The notes under the pieces: model-generated | What the model was told of the DNA's origin: nothing | The model's database searches: none | The model's input: the letters and a program-made list of their open reading frames with translations, nothing else | Translations under genes and position numbers: made by a program | DNA from: Actinacidiphila acididurans | Lineage (GTDB): Bacteria > Actinomycetota > Actinomycetes > Streptomycetales > Streptomycetaceae | Direction of reading: 5' to 3' | DNA length: 64,000 nt | Assembly (NCBI RefSeq): GCF_016918855.1 | Contig: NZ_JADKYB010000016.1 | Location: 62,001 to 126,000 of the forward strand | Part shown: positions 44,799 through 54,200 of the stretch, piece after piece | Numbering within the stretch: position 1 is the stretch's first letter | Layout: every line of letters begins with the position of its first letter

Positions 44799-44868
44799 TG
44801 GCGTCCCTCTGTGTCGTGGGGTCTGAGGTTCAGGAGACGAGCTACTCGATAATCCGAAACATGCAGGG

Positions 44869-44907
44869 ATGGAACCGCTAAGTTGCAGCCTTGCCACGCG
44901 GTTCCAT
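44869..44907. promoter_or_regulatory. Long-spaced inverted repeat upstream of the GH87 gene
   Basis: Arms ATGGAACCGC (44869-44878) and GCGGTTCCAT (44898-44907), perfect 10 bp, 19-bp spacer, about 70-110 bp before the GH87 start. It could be a two-half-site operator or an mRNA stem in a long leader. Confidence 0.45.
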
Positions 44908-45059
44908 CGTTCTTCTGCTCATAATTTGCGTACGTGTTGGCAGAGTGTTACAGACGCGCTACAGCGCCGTCTATGCCTGTGACGAAAGGTGTGACGGTCC
45001 GCGGGGCCCGGCGGACGGGCCCGGCGGAAAGGACCGGCGGGAGGGTCCGGCGCCGGGGC

Positions 45060-46322
45060 TCAGCGGAAGGCGTCGCGGACCGGGGCCTCGCCGCCGCGCC
45101 GGTACACGCCGCGGGCGGACAGCCGGCGGCGGAGCAGTTCGAGCCGCGGGTAGCGCTCGCTCATCTCGCTGGAGTAGCGGTCCAGCTCCTCCACCAGGCG
45201 CTCGGAGCGCTTCTCGACGGCCAGCTCGTCCAGGATCCGGTCCACCTCGGCGAGCAGGGAGCCGTGCAGCTGCCACTGGCGGGGGTGCCGCTGGACGCCG
45301 GCCAGCAGCAGATCCGCCGCCCGGTCCCGGCAGCGGCGGCTTTCGGTGAGCGCTTTCCCGAGCCGTTCCTCGGCGCTCTCCGCGTTGGCGGCCACCTGTG
45401 TGGTGATCAGCACCGCGAAGTTCTCGATCGCGTGGGCCACGTGCCCGAACAGTTCCTCCAGCTCGGCGGCCACGTCGGCGGGGAACAGCTCCTCCGGGAA
45501 GAGCTCCTCCTCGGTGCGCTGCTTGGCCAGGTCGGTCAGGGTGCGGAAGAGCACCCGGACCACCACCGCGCAGATCTCCAGGGTGTCCAGGCCGGTGCGC
45601 AGCACGATCCGGGAAAGCGCTCCCTCGCGGACCCGGGGGTTCCACCGCAGGCTGTCCTCGGCCTGCCGCAGCGAGGCGTCGACCTCCACGATCGCGTGGT
45701 CCATCCGGCGGGCCTCGTGCAGCCGGGCGGCGGCCCGCTCGACCGGCAGGTGCCCGCCCAGCTCGCCGCCGATGTCCCGGACCAGCCCGCCCATCCGGCG
45801 GGCCAGATGCTCGATGGACCCGCCGGCCGACTGCACCCACACCGGCGGGGCGAACAGCAGGTTGAACAGCAGCCCGACCGCCGCCCCGATCAGCGTCTCC
45901 CAGATCCGATCCCAGGCGGTGCTGGCCACCCGGGTCACGCCGAGCACCAGCATGGCCGAAATGGCCACCTCGATCACGAACTCGCCGACCCGCACCAACC
46001 GCCCCACCAGCAGACCGGTGAGGATGATCATCCCGAGGCTCCACCAGCGCAGGCCCACCAGGGAACTGAAGACGGTGGCGATGACCACGCCGATGACGAC
46101 CGCGTTCACCCGTTGAATGCCGGTGGTGAGTGTGGCGTAGAGGGTGACCTGGACCACGAGCAGCGCCGTCAGCGGGGCGGTGAGCGGGGCCGGCTGCGGC
46201 AGCAGCCCGCGGGCAGCGGCGTAGGCGAGCACCGCGGCGGCGGTGGACCGGAGGATCTGGACGGCGGCCGGCTCGGTGCTCCACCGGACCAGCTTGACGA
46301 CGGGCTCTGGTACGTCGGGCAT
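45060..46322 (-). CDS. FUSC/aromatic acid exporter-like membrane protein
   Basis: 420 aa from ATG 46322 behind a GGGAAAGGGCAGGGG purine stretch. The first ~170 residues hold about six helices in pairs (ILRSTAAAVLAYAAARGLLP; ALLVVQVTLYATLTTG; VVIGVVIATVFSSLVGL; IILTGLLVGRLV; IEVAISAMLVLGVTR; ETLIGAAVGLLFNLLF), the pattern of the FUSC/ArAE family. A long cytosolic helical domain follows. Such proteins export aromatic acids or other weak acids. It stands between the GH87 and GH27 genes and is divergent from GH27; no link to polysaccharide breakdown is evident. Confidence 0.87.
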   Translation of the reverse strand: MPDVPEPVVKLVRWSTEPAAVQILRSTAAAVLAYAAARGLLPQPAPLTAPLTALLVVQVTLYATLTTGIQRVNAVVIGVVIATVFSSLVGLRWWSLGMIILTGLLVGRLVRVGEFVIEVAISAMLVLGVTRVASTAWDRIWETLIGAAVGLLFNLLFAPPVWVQSAGGSIEHLARRMGGLVRDIGGELGGHLPVERAAARLHEARRMDHAIVEVDASLRQAEDSLRWNPRVREGALSRIVLRTGLDTLEICAVVVRVLFRTLTDLAKQRTEEELFPEELFPADVAAELEELFGHVAHAIENFAVLITTQVAANAESAEERLGKALTESRRCRDRAADLLLAGVQRHPRQWQLHGSLLAEVDRILDELAVEKRSERLVEELDRYSSEMSERYPRLELLRRRLSARGVYRRGGEAPVRDAFR

Positions 46323-46523
46323 CCCCTGCCCTTTCCCGTTCTCGGCGTTCTCACCGCTCAGGGTAGAAGTGGATCTCCGCCGGAACCGGGTGCGGCGCGC
46401 CTTTCGGGATGACCGGTTCACACCACAGACGGCATTGACATGTCCACGCATGGGCGGTGTGATACGGGGACTTTCGTTCGACCCCGTTGGATTGTGCGCC
46501 ACATCCCCCCTCCGGAGCCGCAC

Positions 46524-48692
46524 ATGCTGCTGAAGCCGCACAGACCCCGAAACCGATCCCACACCCTCGCACAACGCCTGGCCGCCGGCGGCGCCGCGCT
46601 GGCCACGGTCGCCGCGGGCCTGGCCGGGGCCGCCGTGCTCACCGCCGGCGCCACCCTCGCCCAGTTCGCCGCCGCCCCGGCCGCCGCGGCCGTCGACAAC
46701 GGACTGGCCCTCGCCCCGCAGATGGGCTTCAACGACTGGAACGCCTTCGGCTGCAACGTCAGCGAACAGCTCATCGAGCAGACCGCCGACGCCTTCGTCA
46801 GCTCCGGCCTGAAGGCGGCCGGGTACACCTACGTCAACATCGACGACTGCTGGATGACGCACTCGCGCGACGCGTCCGGCCGGCTGGTCCCCGACCCGGC
46901 GAAGTTCCCCGACGGCATCAAGGGCACCGCCGACTACGTGCACGCCCGCGGCCTGAAACTGGGCATCTACGAGGACGCCGGCACCGCCACCTGCGCCGGC
47001 TACCCGGGCAGCCTCGGCCACGAGACCACCGACGCCCAGACCTTCGCCGACTGGGGCGTGGACTACCTCAAGTACGACAACTGCAACAACAACAGCGACG
47101 GCAGCCGGCAGGATTTCGTCAACCGCTACACCGCCATGGGCAACGCGCTGAAGGCCACCGGCCGGCCCATCCTCTACTCCCTGTGCGAGTGGGGCCAGCA
47201 GAGCCCGTGGGAGTGGGCCGGCGGGGTCGGGAACTCCTGGCGGACCACCGGTGACATCGGCGACTCCTGGTCGAGCATGATCGGCATCGCCCACCAGAAC
47301 CAGCCACTGGCGGCGTACGCCGGACCGGGCGCCTGGAACGACCCGGACATGCTGGAGGTCGGCAACGGCGGCATGACCGACACCGAGTACCGCACCCACT
47401 TCAGCCTCTGGTCGGAGATGGCCGCGCCGCTGCTGATCGGCACCGACGTGCGCACCGCCTCGGCCGCCACGCTGGCGATCCTGGGCAACACCGACGTGAT
47501 CGCGGTCGACCAGGACGCGCTGGGCAAGCAGGGCACCGTGGTGTCGAACTCCGGCGGCCTGGTGGTGATGTCCAAGCCGCTGGCCGACGGCGGCCGGGCG
47601 GTCACCCTCACCAACGAGAACACCGGCGCCCAGACCGTCTCCACCACCGTGTCGGCCCTCGGCATCGGCGGCGCGTCCTCGTACGCGGTCAAGGACCTGT
47701 GGTCCAAGGCGACCTCGACCACCACCGGCTCGATCAGTGCTTCGGTCCCGGCGCACGGCACGGTCATGCTGCGGGTCACCCCGGGCACGCCGGTGCCGCC
47801 GCCGACCGGGGTGAACGCCCTGAGCGACCTGCCGTGGACCTCGGCGGTCAGCGGCTGGGGCCCGGTCGAGCGGGACCACAGCAACGGCGAGCAGGCCGCC
47901 GGCGACGGACACACCCTCACCATCGGCGGCGTCACCTACGCCAAGGGCCTGGGCGTGCACGCGGCCAGCGACATCTCCTTCCACACCGGCGGGCTGTGCA
48001 CCCGATTCTCGGCGGACGTCGGGGTGGACGACGAGGTCGGCGCGAACGGCTCGGTGGACTTCCAGGTCTACCGGGACGGCACGCTGGTGGCCGACAGCGG
48101 CACCCGGACCGGCAACGACCCGCCCGCCCGGCTGACCGCGGGCCTCACCGGCGGCGGCACCCTGCGGCTGGTGGTCACCGACGCGGGCGACGGCATCAAC
48201 TACGACCACGCCGACTGGGCCGGTGCCACGGTGGCCTGCGGCAGCGGTCCGACGGCCGGCACGCACGCGCTGAGCGACGTCGCCTGGGAGTCGGCGGTCA
48301 GCGGCTGGGGCCCGGTCGAGCACGACCGCAGCAACGGCGAGCAGGCCGCGGGCAACGGACACACCCTCACCATCGGCGGCGTCACCTACGCCAAGGGCCT
48401 GGGCGTGCACGCGGTCAGCCGGATCACCTACTACCTGGCCGGCAACTGCCGGACGCTGACCACGGACGTGGGGGTGGACGACGAGTCCACGGCCGGCGGT
48501 TCGGTGGACTTCCAGGTCTACCGGGACAGCACCCTGGCCGCCGACAGCGGGGTGGTCACGAACAACGACTCCGCCCGGCACCTGACGGCGGATCTGACCG
48601 GCGCCATGGAGCTGACGCTGGTGGTGACCGACGGCGGGGACGGCAACACCTACGACCACGCGGACTGGGCGGGCCCGGTGCTCGCCTGCTGA
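46524..48692 (+). CDS. Secreted GH27 alpha-galactosidase with two NPCBM domains
   Basis: 722 aa. ATG 46524 follows GGAG; an ATG 28 codons upstream gives a less typical signal peptide. Signal peptide: [24 protein letters not shown] with cleavage before [16 protein letters not shown]. Residues ~55-440: GH27 barrel with [13 protein letters not shown], nucleophile D185 in YLKYDNCN and acid/base in [17 protein letters not shown] beta-sandwich C-domain follows. The last ~290 residues are two NPCBM domains (each SGWGPVE...NGEQAAG...GLGVHA) that are almost identical, a recent duplication. It removes alpha-galactosyl units from oligo- or polysaccharides. GH27 members with NPCBM in streptomycetes are usually alpha-galactosidases, though beta-L-arabinopyranosidases also occur. 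Confidence 0.92.
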   Translation: MLLKPHRPRNRSHTLAQRLAAGGAALATVAAGLAGAAVLTAGATLAQFAAAPAAAAVDNGLALAPQMGFNDWNAFGCNVSEQLIEQTADAFVSSGLKAAGYTYVNIDDCWMTHSRDASGRLVPDPAKFPDGIKGTADYVHARGLKLGIYEDAGTATCAGYPGSLGHETTDAQTFADWGVDYLKYDNCNNNSDGSRQDFVNRYTAMGNALKATGRPILYSLCEWGQQSPWEWAGGVGNSWRTTGDIGDSWSSMIGIAHQNQPLAAYAGPGAWNDPDMLEVGNGGMTDTEYRTHFSLWSEMAAPLLIGTDVRTASAATLAILGNTDVIAVDQDALGKQGTVVSNSGGLVVMSKPLADGGRAVTLTNENTGAQTVSTTVSALGIGGASSYAVKDLWSKATSTTTGSISASVPAHGTVMLRVTPGTPVPPPTGVNALSDLPWTSAVSGWGPVERDHSNGEQAAGDGHTLTIGGVTYAKGLGVHAASDISFHTGGLCTRFSADVGVDDEVGANGSVDFQVYRDGTLVADSGTRTGNDPPARLTAGLTGGGTLRLVVTDAGDGINYDHADWAGATVACGSGPTAGTHALSDVAWESAVSGWGPVEHDRSNGEQAAGNGHTLTIGGVTYAKGLGVHAVSRITYYLAGNCRTLTTDVGVDDESTAGGSVDFQVYRDSTLAADSGVVTNNDSARHLTADLTGAMELTLVVTDGGDGNTYDHADWAGPVLAC
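47812..48692 (+). repeat. Tandem duplicated NPCBM-coding segments
   Basis: Two ~430-bp units with long near-identical runs, e.g. GGACACACCCTCACCATC followed by GGCGGCGTCACCTACGCC in both (about 47908 and 48358). Confidence 0.85.
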
Positions 48693-48708
48693 CCCGACGT
48701 CGGAGGAC

Positions 48709-48746
48709 GGGGGTGGGAGAGCGCGGGAGAGCGCTCTCCCACCCCC
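48709..48746 (+). terminator. Terminator after the GH27 gene, embedding a GGGAGAGCGCTCTCCC palindrome
   Basis: 16-bp perfect arms GGGGGTGGGAGAGCGC / GCGCTCTCCCACCCCC with a 6-nt loop, 17 bp after the stop. The overlapping palindrome GGGAGAGCGCTCTCCC (48725-48740) resembles a CebR-type LacI operator, so the site may have a second role. Confidence 0.85.
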
Positions 48747-48899
48747 GTCGCCTTTACTGCCCGCACCCCGCGTCAAGCTCTTGCACACAACAGGAATTCG
48801 CACAACCGGCATACCGGGACAAGGACTTCGGTTCGCCTTCGAGTGCCGACAGCGCGGCGGGCGGCCGGTGAATCAGTGGTGCGAATCTCGTTCACTACA

Positions 48900-48928
48900 T
48901 TGACGTGTCGGCAACAACGCCGTAATCA
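48900..48928 (+). promoter_or_regulatory. Promoter of the GH16 gene
   Basis: -35 TTGACG (48900-48905), 17-bp spacer, -10 TAATCA (48923-48928). It is a good sigma-70-like match for an actinomycete, about 50 bp before the GTG, with the palindrome GAGAGCGCTCTC just downstream at the expected start of transcription. Confidence 0.6.
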
Positions 48929-48940
48929 TCACAGCAACCA

Positions 48941-48952
48941 GAGAGCGCTCTC
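48941..48952. promoter_or_regulatory. LacI-type operator GAGAGCGCTCTC
   Basis: Perfect 12-bp palindrome centred 20 bp after the -10 of the GH16 promoter, where a bound repressor would block transcription. The core GAGCGCTC is shared with the CebR box TGGGAGCGCTCCCA that controls cellulose/cello-oligosaccharide genes in streptomycetes, so a beta-glucan oligosaccharide-responsive LacI repressor is likely. Confidence 0.7.
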
Positions 48953-48978
48953 ACGCTCAGCGACCCTCAGGAGACGCT

Positions 48979-51129
48979 GTGACTGGCAGCCCCCCACGAT
49001 TCGCCCTCAGCAGATTTCCCCGCTCCATCGTCTTCGCGTTCGTGGCCGCACTCGTGGCCACCTTCGCCCTCGCGATCACCCAGAACTCCGCCCGGGCCGC
49101 GGGTTCCCTGCTCTCGCAGGGCAAGACCGCGACCGCGTCCTCGACGGAGAACGCCGGCACCCCCGCCTCGGCGGCCGTGGACGGCGACACCACCACCCGC
49201 TGGTCCAGCGCCTTCAGCGACCCGCAGTGGCTGTCGGTCGACCTCGGCGCGACGGCCACCATCAGCTCCGTCACCATCAACTGGGAGTCGGCGTACGCGA
49301 AGGCGTACCAGATCCAGACCTCGGCCGACGGCACCACCTGGTCCACGGTCTACTCCACCACCACCGGCGCCGGCGGCACCGAGAACCTGACCGTAAACGG
49401 TTCCGGGCGCTATGTCCGGATCTACGCCACCGCCCGGGCCACCCAATGGGGCGTGTCGCTCTACGAGTTCCAGGTGTACGGCACCGCGGGCACCGGCGGC
49501 GCCGGCTGCTCGACCACCAACGCGGCCCTGAACAAGACGGCGACCGCGTCCTCGACGGAGAACGCCGGCACCCCCGCGTCGGCCGCGGTCGACGGCAGCA
49601 CCACCACCCGCTGGTCGTCCGCCGCAGCCGACCCGCAGTGGCTCCAGGTCGACCTCGGCTCCTCGCAGAACGTCTGCGGGGTGCAGCTGTCCTGGGAGAC
49701 CGCCTACGCCAAGGCGTACCAGATCCAGACCTCGGCCGACGGCACCAACTGGTCGACGGTCTACTCCACCGCCAACGGCCCCGGCGCGACCGAGCTGATC
49801 ACGCTGAGCGGCACCGGCCGCTACATCCGGATGTACGGCACGCAGCGCGCCACGCAGTACGGCTACTCGCTGTGGGAGTTCCAGGTCTTCACCAGCGGCG
49901 GCGGCACCGGGACCACCGGCGGCACCACGGGCGGCACCACCCCGCCGCCGACCGACGGCGCGGTCCTGCTGTCGTACAACAAGCCCGCGACCGCCTCGAC
50001 GTACCAGGACGACGGCAACTGCCCGGCCTGCACCCCGGCCAAGGCGTTCGACGAGGACCCGGCGAGCCGCTGGGCGACCAGTGACGTCAACGGCTGGGTG
50101 GACCCGGGCTGGATCGCGGTGGATCTGGGCGCGACCGCGCACATCACCAAGGTCGTGCTGCAGTGGGACCCGGCGTACGCGACCGCGTACCAGATCCAGA
50201 CCTCCGCCGACGGCACCAACTGGACCCCGATCTACTCCACCACCACCGGCAAGGGCTTCAAGGAGACGCTGACGGTGGACGGCACGGGCCGGTACGTGCG
50301 GATGTACGGCACCGCGCGCAGCAACGGCTACGGCTACTCGCTGTGGACCTTCGACGTGTACGGCACCGGCGGCAACCCGACCCCGCCGCCCGCCCTGCCG
50401 CCGAACCCGGGCAATCCCGAACACCTGGTGTGGAGCGACGACTTCAACGGCGCGGCCGGCGCCGAGCCGGACCCCACCAAGTGGTCGCAGGACCCGGGCC
50501 GGGGCCAGAACGGCGAGCTGGAGACGTACACCAACGGCGACAACACGCATCTGGACGGCAACGGCAACCTGGTGATCGAGGCGCGCAAGGAGGCGGACGG
50601 CAGCTACACCTCGGGCCGGATCAACACCTCCGACCACTTCACGTTCACCTACGGGCATGTGGAGGCGCGCATCAAGGTCAGCGGCACGCAGGGCCTGTGG
50701 CCGGCGTTCTGGCTGCTGGGCGCGAACTTCAAGTCCGGGACGCCGTGGCCCAATTGCGGTGAGATCGACATCATGGAGCACGTCGGCAAGGTGCCGGACT
50801 CGGTGTACTCCACCCTGCACGCCCCCGCGTACAACGGCGGGAACGGCTACGGGCAGCCGTACACCGTCGCCGGGTCGGACTTCGCCTCGGACTTCCACAC
50901 CTACGCGGTGGACTGGGACTCCAGCCACATGACGTTCTCGGTGGACGGCCACAACTTCTTCACCGCCGACCGTTCGACGGTGGAGCAGACCCGCGGCCCG
51001 TGGGTGTACGACCACCCGTTCTACATGATCCTCAACAACGCGGTGGGCGGTGACTGGCCCGGAGCGCCGGACGCCTCCACCGTCTTCCCGCAGCGCATGG
51101 TGATCGACTACGTGCACGTGCTGCAGTGA
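48979..51129 (+). CDS. Secreted GH16 beta-1,3-glucanase-like enzyme with three discoidin domains
   Basis: 716 aa from GTG 48979 behind AGGAG. Signal peptide: FPRSIVFAFVAALVATFALA with cleavage near ARAAGS. Three discoidin (F5/8 C, CBM32-like) domains span about 42-175, 178-315 and 330-470, each beginning with a TATASSTENAGTPASAA-like motif (divergent in the third). A Pro-rich linker leads to GH16 (~480-716): DDFNGAAGAEPDPTKW, NGELETYTN, nucleophile E595 and acid/base E600 in GEIDIMEHVG, then ADWDSSH-like and VDGHNFFT segments. The motif E-I-D-I-M-E is that of laminarinase-type GH16. Expected role: hydrolysis of beta-1,3-glucan in fungal or algal walls. A LacI-type operator lies in the promoter. 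Confidence 0.93.
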   Translation: MTGSPPRFALSRFPRSIVFAFVAALVATFALAITQNSARAAGSLLSQGKTATASSTENAGTPASAAVDGDTTTRWSSAFSDPQWLSVDLGATATISSVTINWESAYAKAYQIQTSADGTTWSTVYSTTTGAGGTENLTVNGSGRYVRIYATARATQWGVSLYEFQVYGTAGTGGAGCSTTNAALNKTATASSTENAGTPASAAVDGSTTTRWSSAAADPQWLQVDLGSSQNVCGVQLSWETAYAKAYQIQTSADGTNWSTVYSTANGPGATELITLSGTGRYIRMYGTQRATQYGYSLWEFQVFTSGGGTGTTGGTTGGTTPPPTDGAVLLSYNKPATASTYQDDGNCPACTPAKAFDEDPASRWATSDVNGWVDPGWIAVDLGATAHITKVVLQWDPAYATAYQIQTSADGTNWTPIYSTTTGKGFKETLTVDGTGRYVRMYGTARSNGYGYSLWTFDVYGTGGNPTPPPALPPNPGNPEHLVWSDDFNGAAGAEPDPTKWSQDPGRGQNGELETYTNGDNTHLDGNGNLVIEARKEADGSYTSGRINTSDHFTFTYGHVEARIKVSGTQGLWPAFWLLGANFKSGTPWPNCGEIDIMEHVGKVPDSVYSTLHAPAYNGGNGYGQPYTVAGSDFASDFHTYAVDWDSSHMTFSVDGHNFFTADRSTVEQTRGPWVYDHPFYMILNNAVGGDWPGAPDASTVFPQRMVIDYVHVLQ

Positions 51130-51135
51130 AAACCC

Positions 51136-51172
51136 CGGGGCCCGGGCCGCGATCGAAGCGGCCCGGGCCCCG
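51136..51172 (+). terminator. Terminator between GH16 and GH3 genes
   Basis: 15-bp perfect arms CGGGGCCCGGGCCGC / GCGGCCCGGGCCCCG with a 7-nt loop, 6 bp after the GH16 stop and 39 bp before the GH3 start. It should limit read-through, yet no separate promoter is evident in the short gap. Confidence 0.8.
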
Positions 51173-51211
51173 TGTTCCTCTCTCCCCCACACATCAGAGA
51201 GGCAGTAGCCC

Positions 51212-54200
51212 ATGTCCGCTACGCTCCGCAGTCCCCGGCGCAGCATGCTGCGCCGCGGTCTGCCGGCCGCGATCGGCTTCCTGCTGGTCGCGGCGCTCGC
51301 GCTCGCGGTGCCGCACACCGCGCACGCCGACCCGGTCCTGCTCTCCCAGGGCAAGCCGGCCACCGCGTCGTCCACCGAGAACGCCGGCACTCCCGCCTCC
51401 GCGGCGGTGGACGGCAACACCGGCACCCGCTGGTCGTCCGCGGCAGCCGACCCGCAGTGGCTCCAGGTCGACCTCGGCTCCTCGCAGAGCATCAGCTCGG
51501 TGACGCTGAACTGGGAGACGGCCTACGCCAGCGCCTTCCAGATCCAGGTCTCCGACAACGCCGCCACCTGGACCACGGTCTACTCGACCACGACCGGCAC
51601 CGGCGGCACACAGAACCTGAACGTCACCGGCACCGGCCGGTACGTGCGGATGTACGGCACCGCCCGCGCCACCCAATGGGGCTACTCGCTCTGGGAGTTC
51701 CAGGTGTTCGGCGGATCCGGCGGCGCGGTGCCCTGCGGCACCACGACGGCGGCGCTGAACAAGCCGGCCACCGCCTCCTCGACGGAGAACGCGGGCACCC
51801 CGGCGTCGGCTGCCTTCGACGGCAACCTGGGCACCCGCTGGTCCAGCGCCTTCAGCGACCCGCAGTGGGTCCAGGTCGACCTCGGCTCCTCGCAGTCGGT
51901 CTGCGGGGTGACGCTGGACTGGGAGGCGGCGTACGCCACGGCGTACCAGATCCAGGTCTCGCCGGACGGCACCAACTGGACCACCGTGTACTCCACCACC
52001 ACCGGCGCCGGCGGCGAGGAGACCCACAACTTCACGGCGACCGGCCGCTACGTGCGGATGTACGGCACCGCGCGCGCCACGGCCTACGGCTATTCGCTGT
52101 GGGAGTTCACGGTGCTCACCCCGGGCGGCACCACCACCCCGCCGGGCGGCGGCAACGGCAACTGCCCGTGGGTGGGTTCGACGGCGCCGATCTCCGACCG
52201 GGTCGCGCAGCTCATGGCGCAGATGACGCAGGCGCAGAAGATCCAGATGCTGCACGGCAACGGCGCGTCCTCGCCGTACATCGGCGACATGTCGGCGATC
52301 CCGTCGCTGTGCATCCCGGCCATGGGCTTCCAGGACGGTCCGAGCGGGGTCGGCGACGGCCTCGGCGGGGTCACGCAGGTCCCGTCGGCGGTGTCGTCGG
52401 CGGCCACCTGGGACACCGGGCTGCAGCAGCAGTACGGGGCGGTCGCGGGCGCGGAGTTCGCCGGGAAGGGCGCCGACGTGGCGCTGGGCCCGACGATGAA
52501 CATCGTGCGCGACCCGCGGTGGGGCCGGGCCTTCGAGACCTACAGCGAGGACCCGTACCTGTCCGCGCAGATGGCCACCGCCGACATCAAGGGCATCCAG
52601 AGCCAGGGCGTGATGGCGCAGGCCAAGCATGTGGCGGTCTACAACCAGGAGACCAACCGCAACGGCCCTGCGGACAACGCGATCGTCGACAACCGCACGC
52701 TCCAGGAGATCTACCTGCCGGCGTTCCAGGCGTCGGTGAGCAAGGGCGCCTCGGCGTCGGTGATGTGTGCCTACAGCACCGTCAACGGGGTGTACGCGTG
52801 CCAGAACGCGTATCTGCTGAACAACGCGCTCTACCAGCAGGCGGGCTTCGGCGGCTTCGTCACCAGTGACTGGGGCGGGGCGCACTCCACGGTGGACTCG
52901 GCCAACAACGGCATGACGATCGAGATGCCGGGCGGCTACTTCTACGCCGACTTCCTCCAGCAGGCGCTGGCCAACGGCACGGTCAGCCAGGCCACGCTGA
53001 ACACGATGGTCAGCCGGGTGCTCACCCAGATGTTCGCCTTCGGCCTGTTCGACAAGCAGAAGACGGGCAGCACGGGGGCCGTGGTGACCTCCGCGGCGCA
53101 CCAGACGACGGCCCGTCAGGTCGCCGAGCAGGGCAGTGTGCTGCTGAAGAACAGCGGGATCCTGCCGCTGTCCACGGCGAGCACGCACTCGATCGCGCTG
53201 CTCGGGCCGGACGGCGGCGCCGGGGTGCGCAGCGTGGGCGGCGGCAGTGCCACCGCGACCAGTTCGGGCACGGTCTCGCCGCTGACCGCGCTGCAGAACC
53301 GGGTCAAGGGCACCTCCACGACCGTGCAGTACAACGACGGCTCGGACATCAACTCCGCGGTGACGCTGGCGCGTTCCTCGGACGTGGCGGTGGTCTGCGT
53401 CGGCTACGGCGAGCAGGAGGGCACCGACCTGACGAGCATCGACCTGCCCACCTCGCAGGTCCAGCTCATCCAGCAGGTGGCCGCGGCCAACCCGAACACG
53501 ATCGTGGTGCTCAACACCGGTTCCGCGGTGACCATGCCGTGGCTGGGCCAGGCCAAGGCGGTGCTGGAGGAGTGGTACGCCGGCCAGGAGGTCGGCAACT
53601 CGCTGGCGGCGCTGCTGTTCGGTGACGTCAACCCGTCGGGCAAGCTGCCGGTCACCTTCCCGGCCAGCCTGAACGACGTGCCGGCGCACACCACCGCGCA
53701 GTGGCCGGGCAACGGCACCGACGTGCAGTACAGCGAGGGCCTGAAGGTCGGCTACCGCTGGTACGACGCGCAGAACATCACTCCGCTGTTCCCGTTCGGC
53801 TACGGCCTGTCGTACACGTCCTTCTCGTTCTCCGGGCTCCAGGTGGGCACGCCGGACGGGAGCGGCAACACCACGGTCTCGGCGACGGTGACCAACACCG
53901 GCAGCCGCGAGGGGGCGGAGGTCGCCCAGCTCTACGTGGGCGACCCGGCCTCGACGGGCGAGCCCGCCAAGCAGCTCAAGGGCTTCCAGCGGGTGGACCT
54001 GCAACCCGGGGCGAGCCAGAAGGTGACCTTCACGCTCAGCGCGCACGACCTGGCGTACTGGAACACCTCGGGCAACACGTGGACCACGTCGGCGGGCGCC
54101 TACCAGATCATGGTGGGCGACTCCTCGCGGAACCTGCCGTTGACCGGGACGCTGAACGTGGCGACCGCGATGACCGCCAAGGCGGTCACGTCGGCCGGGA

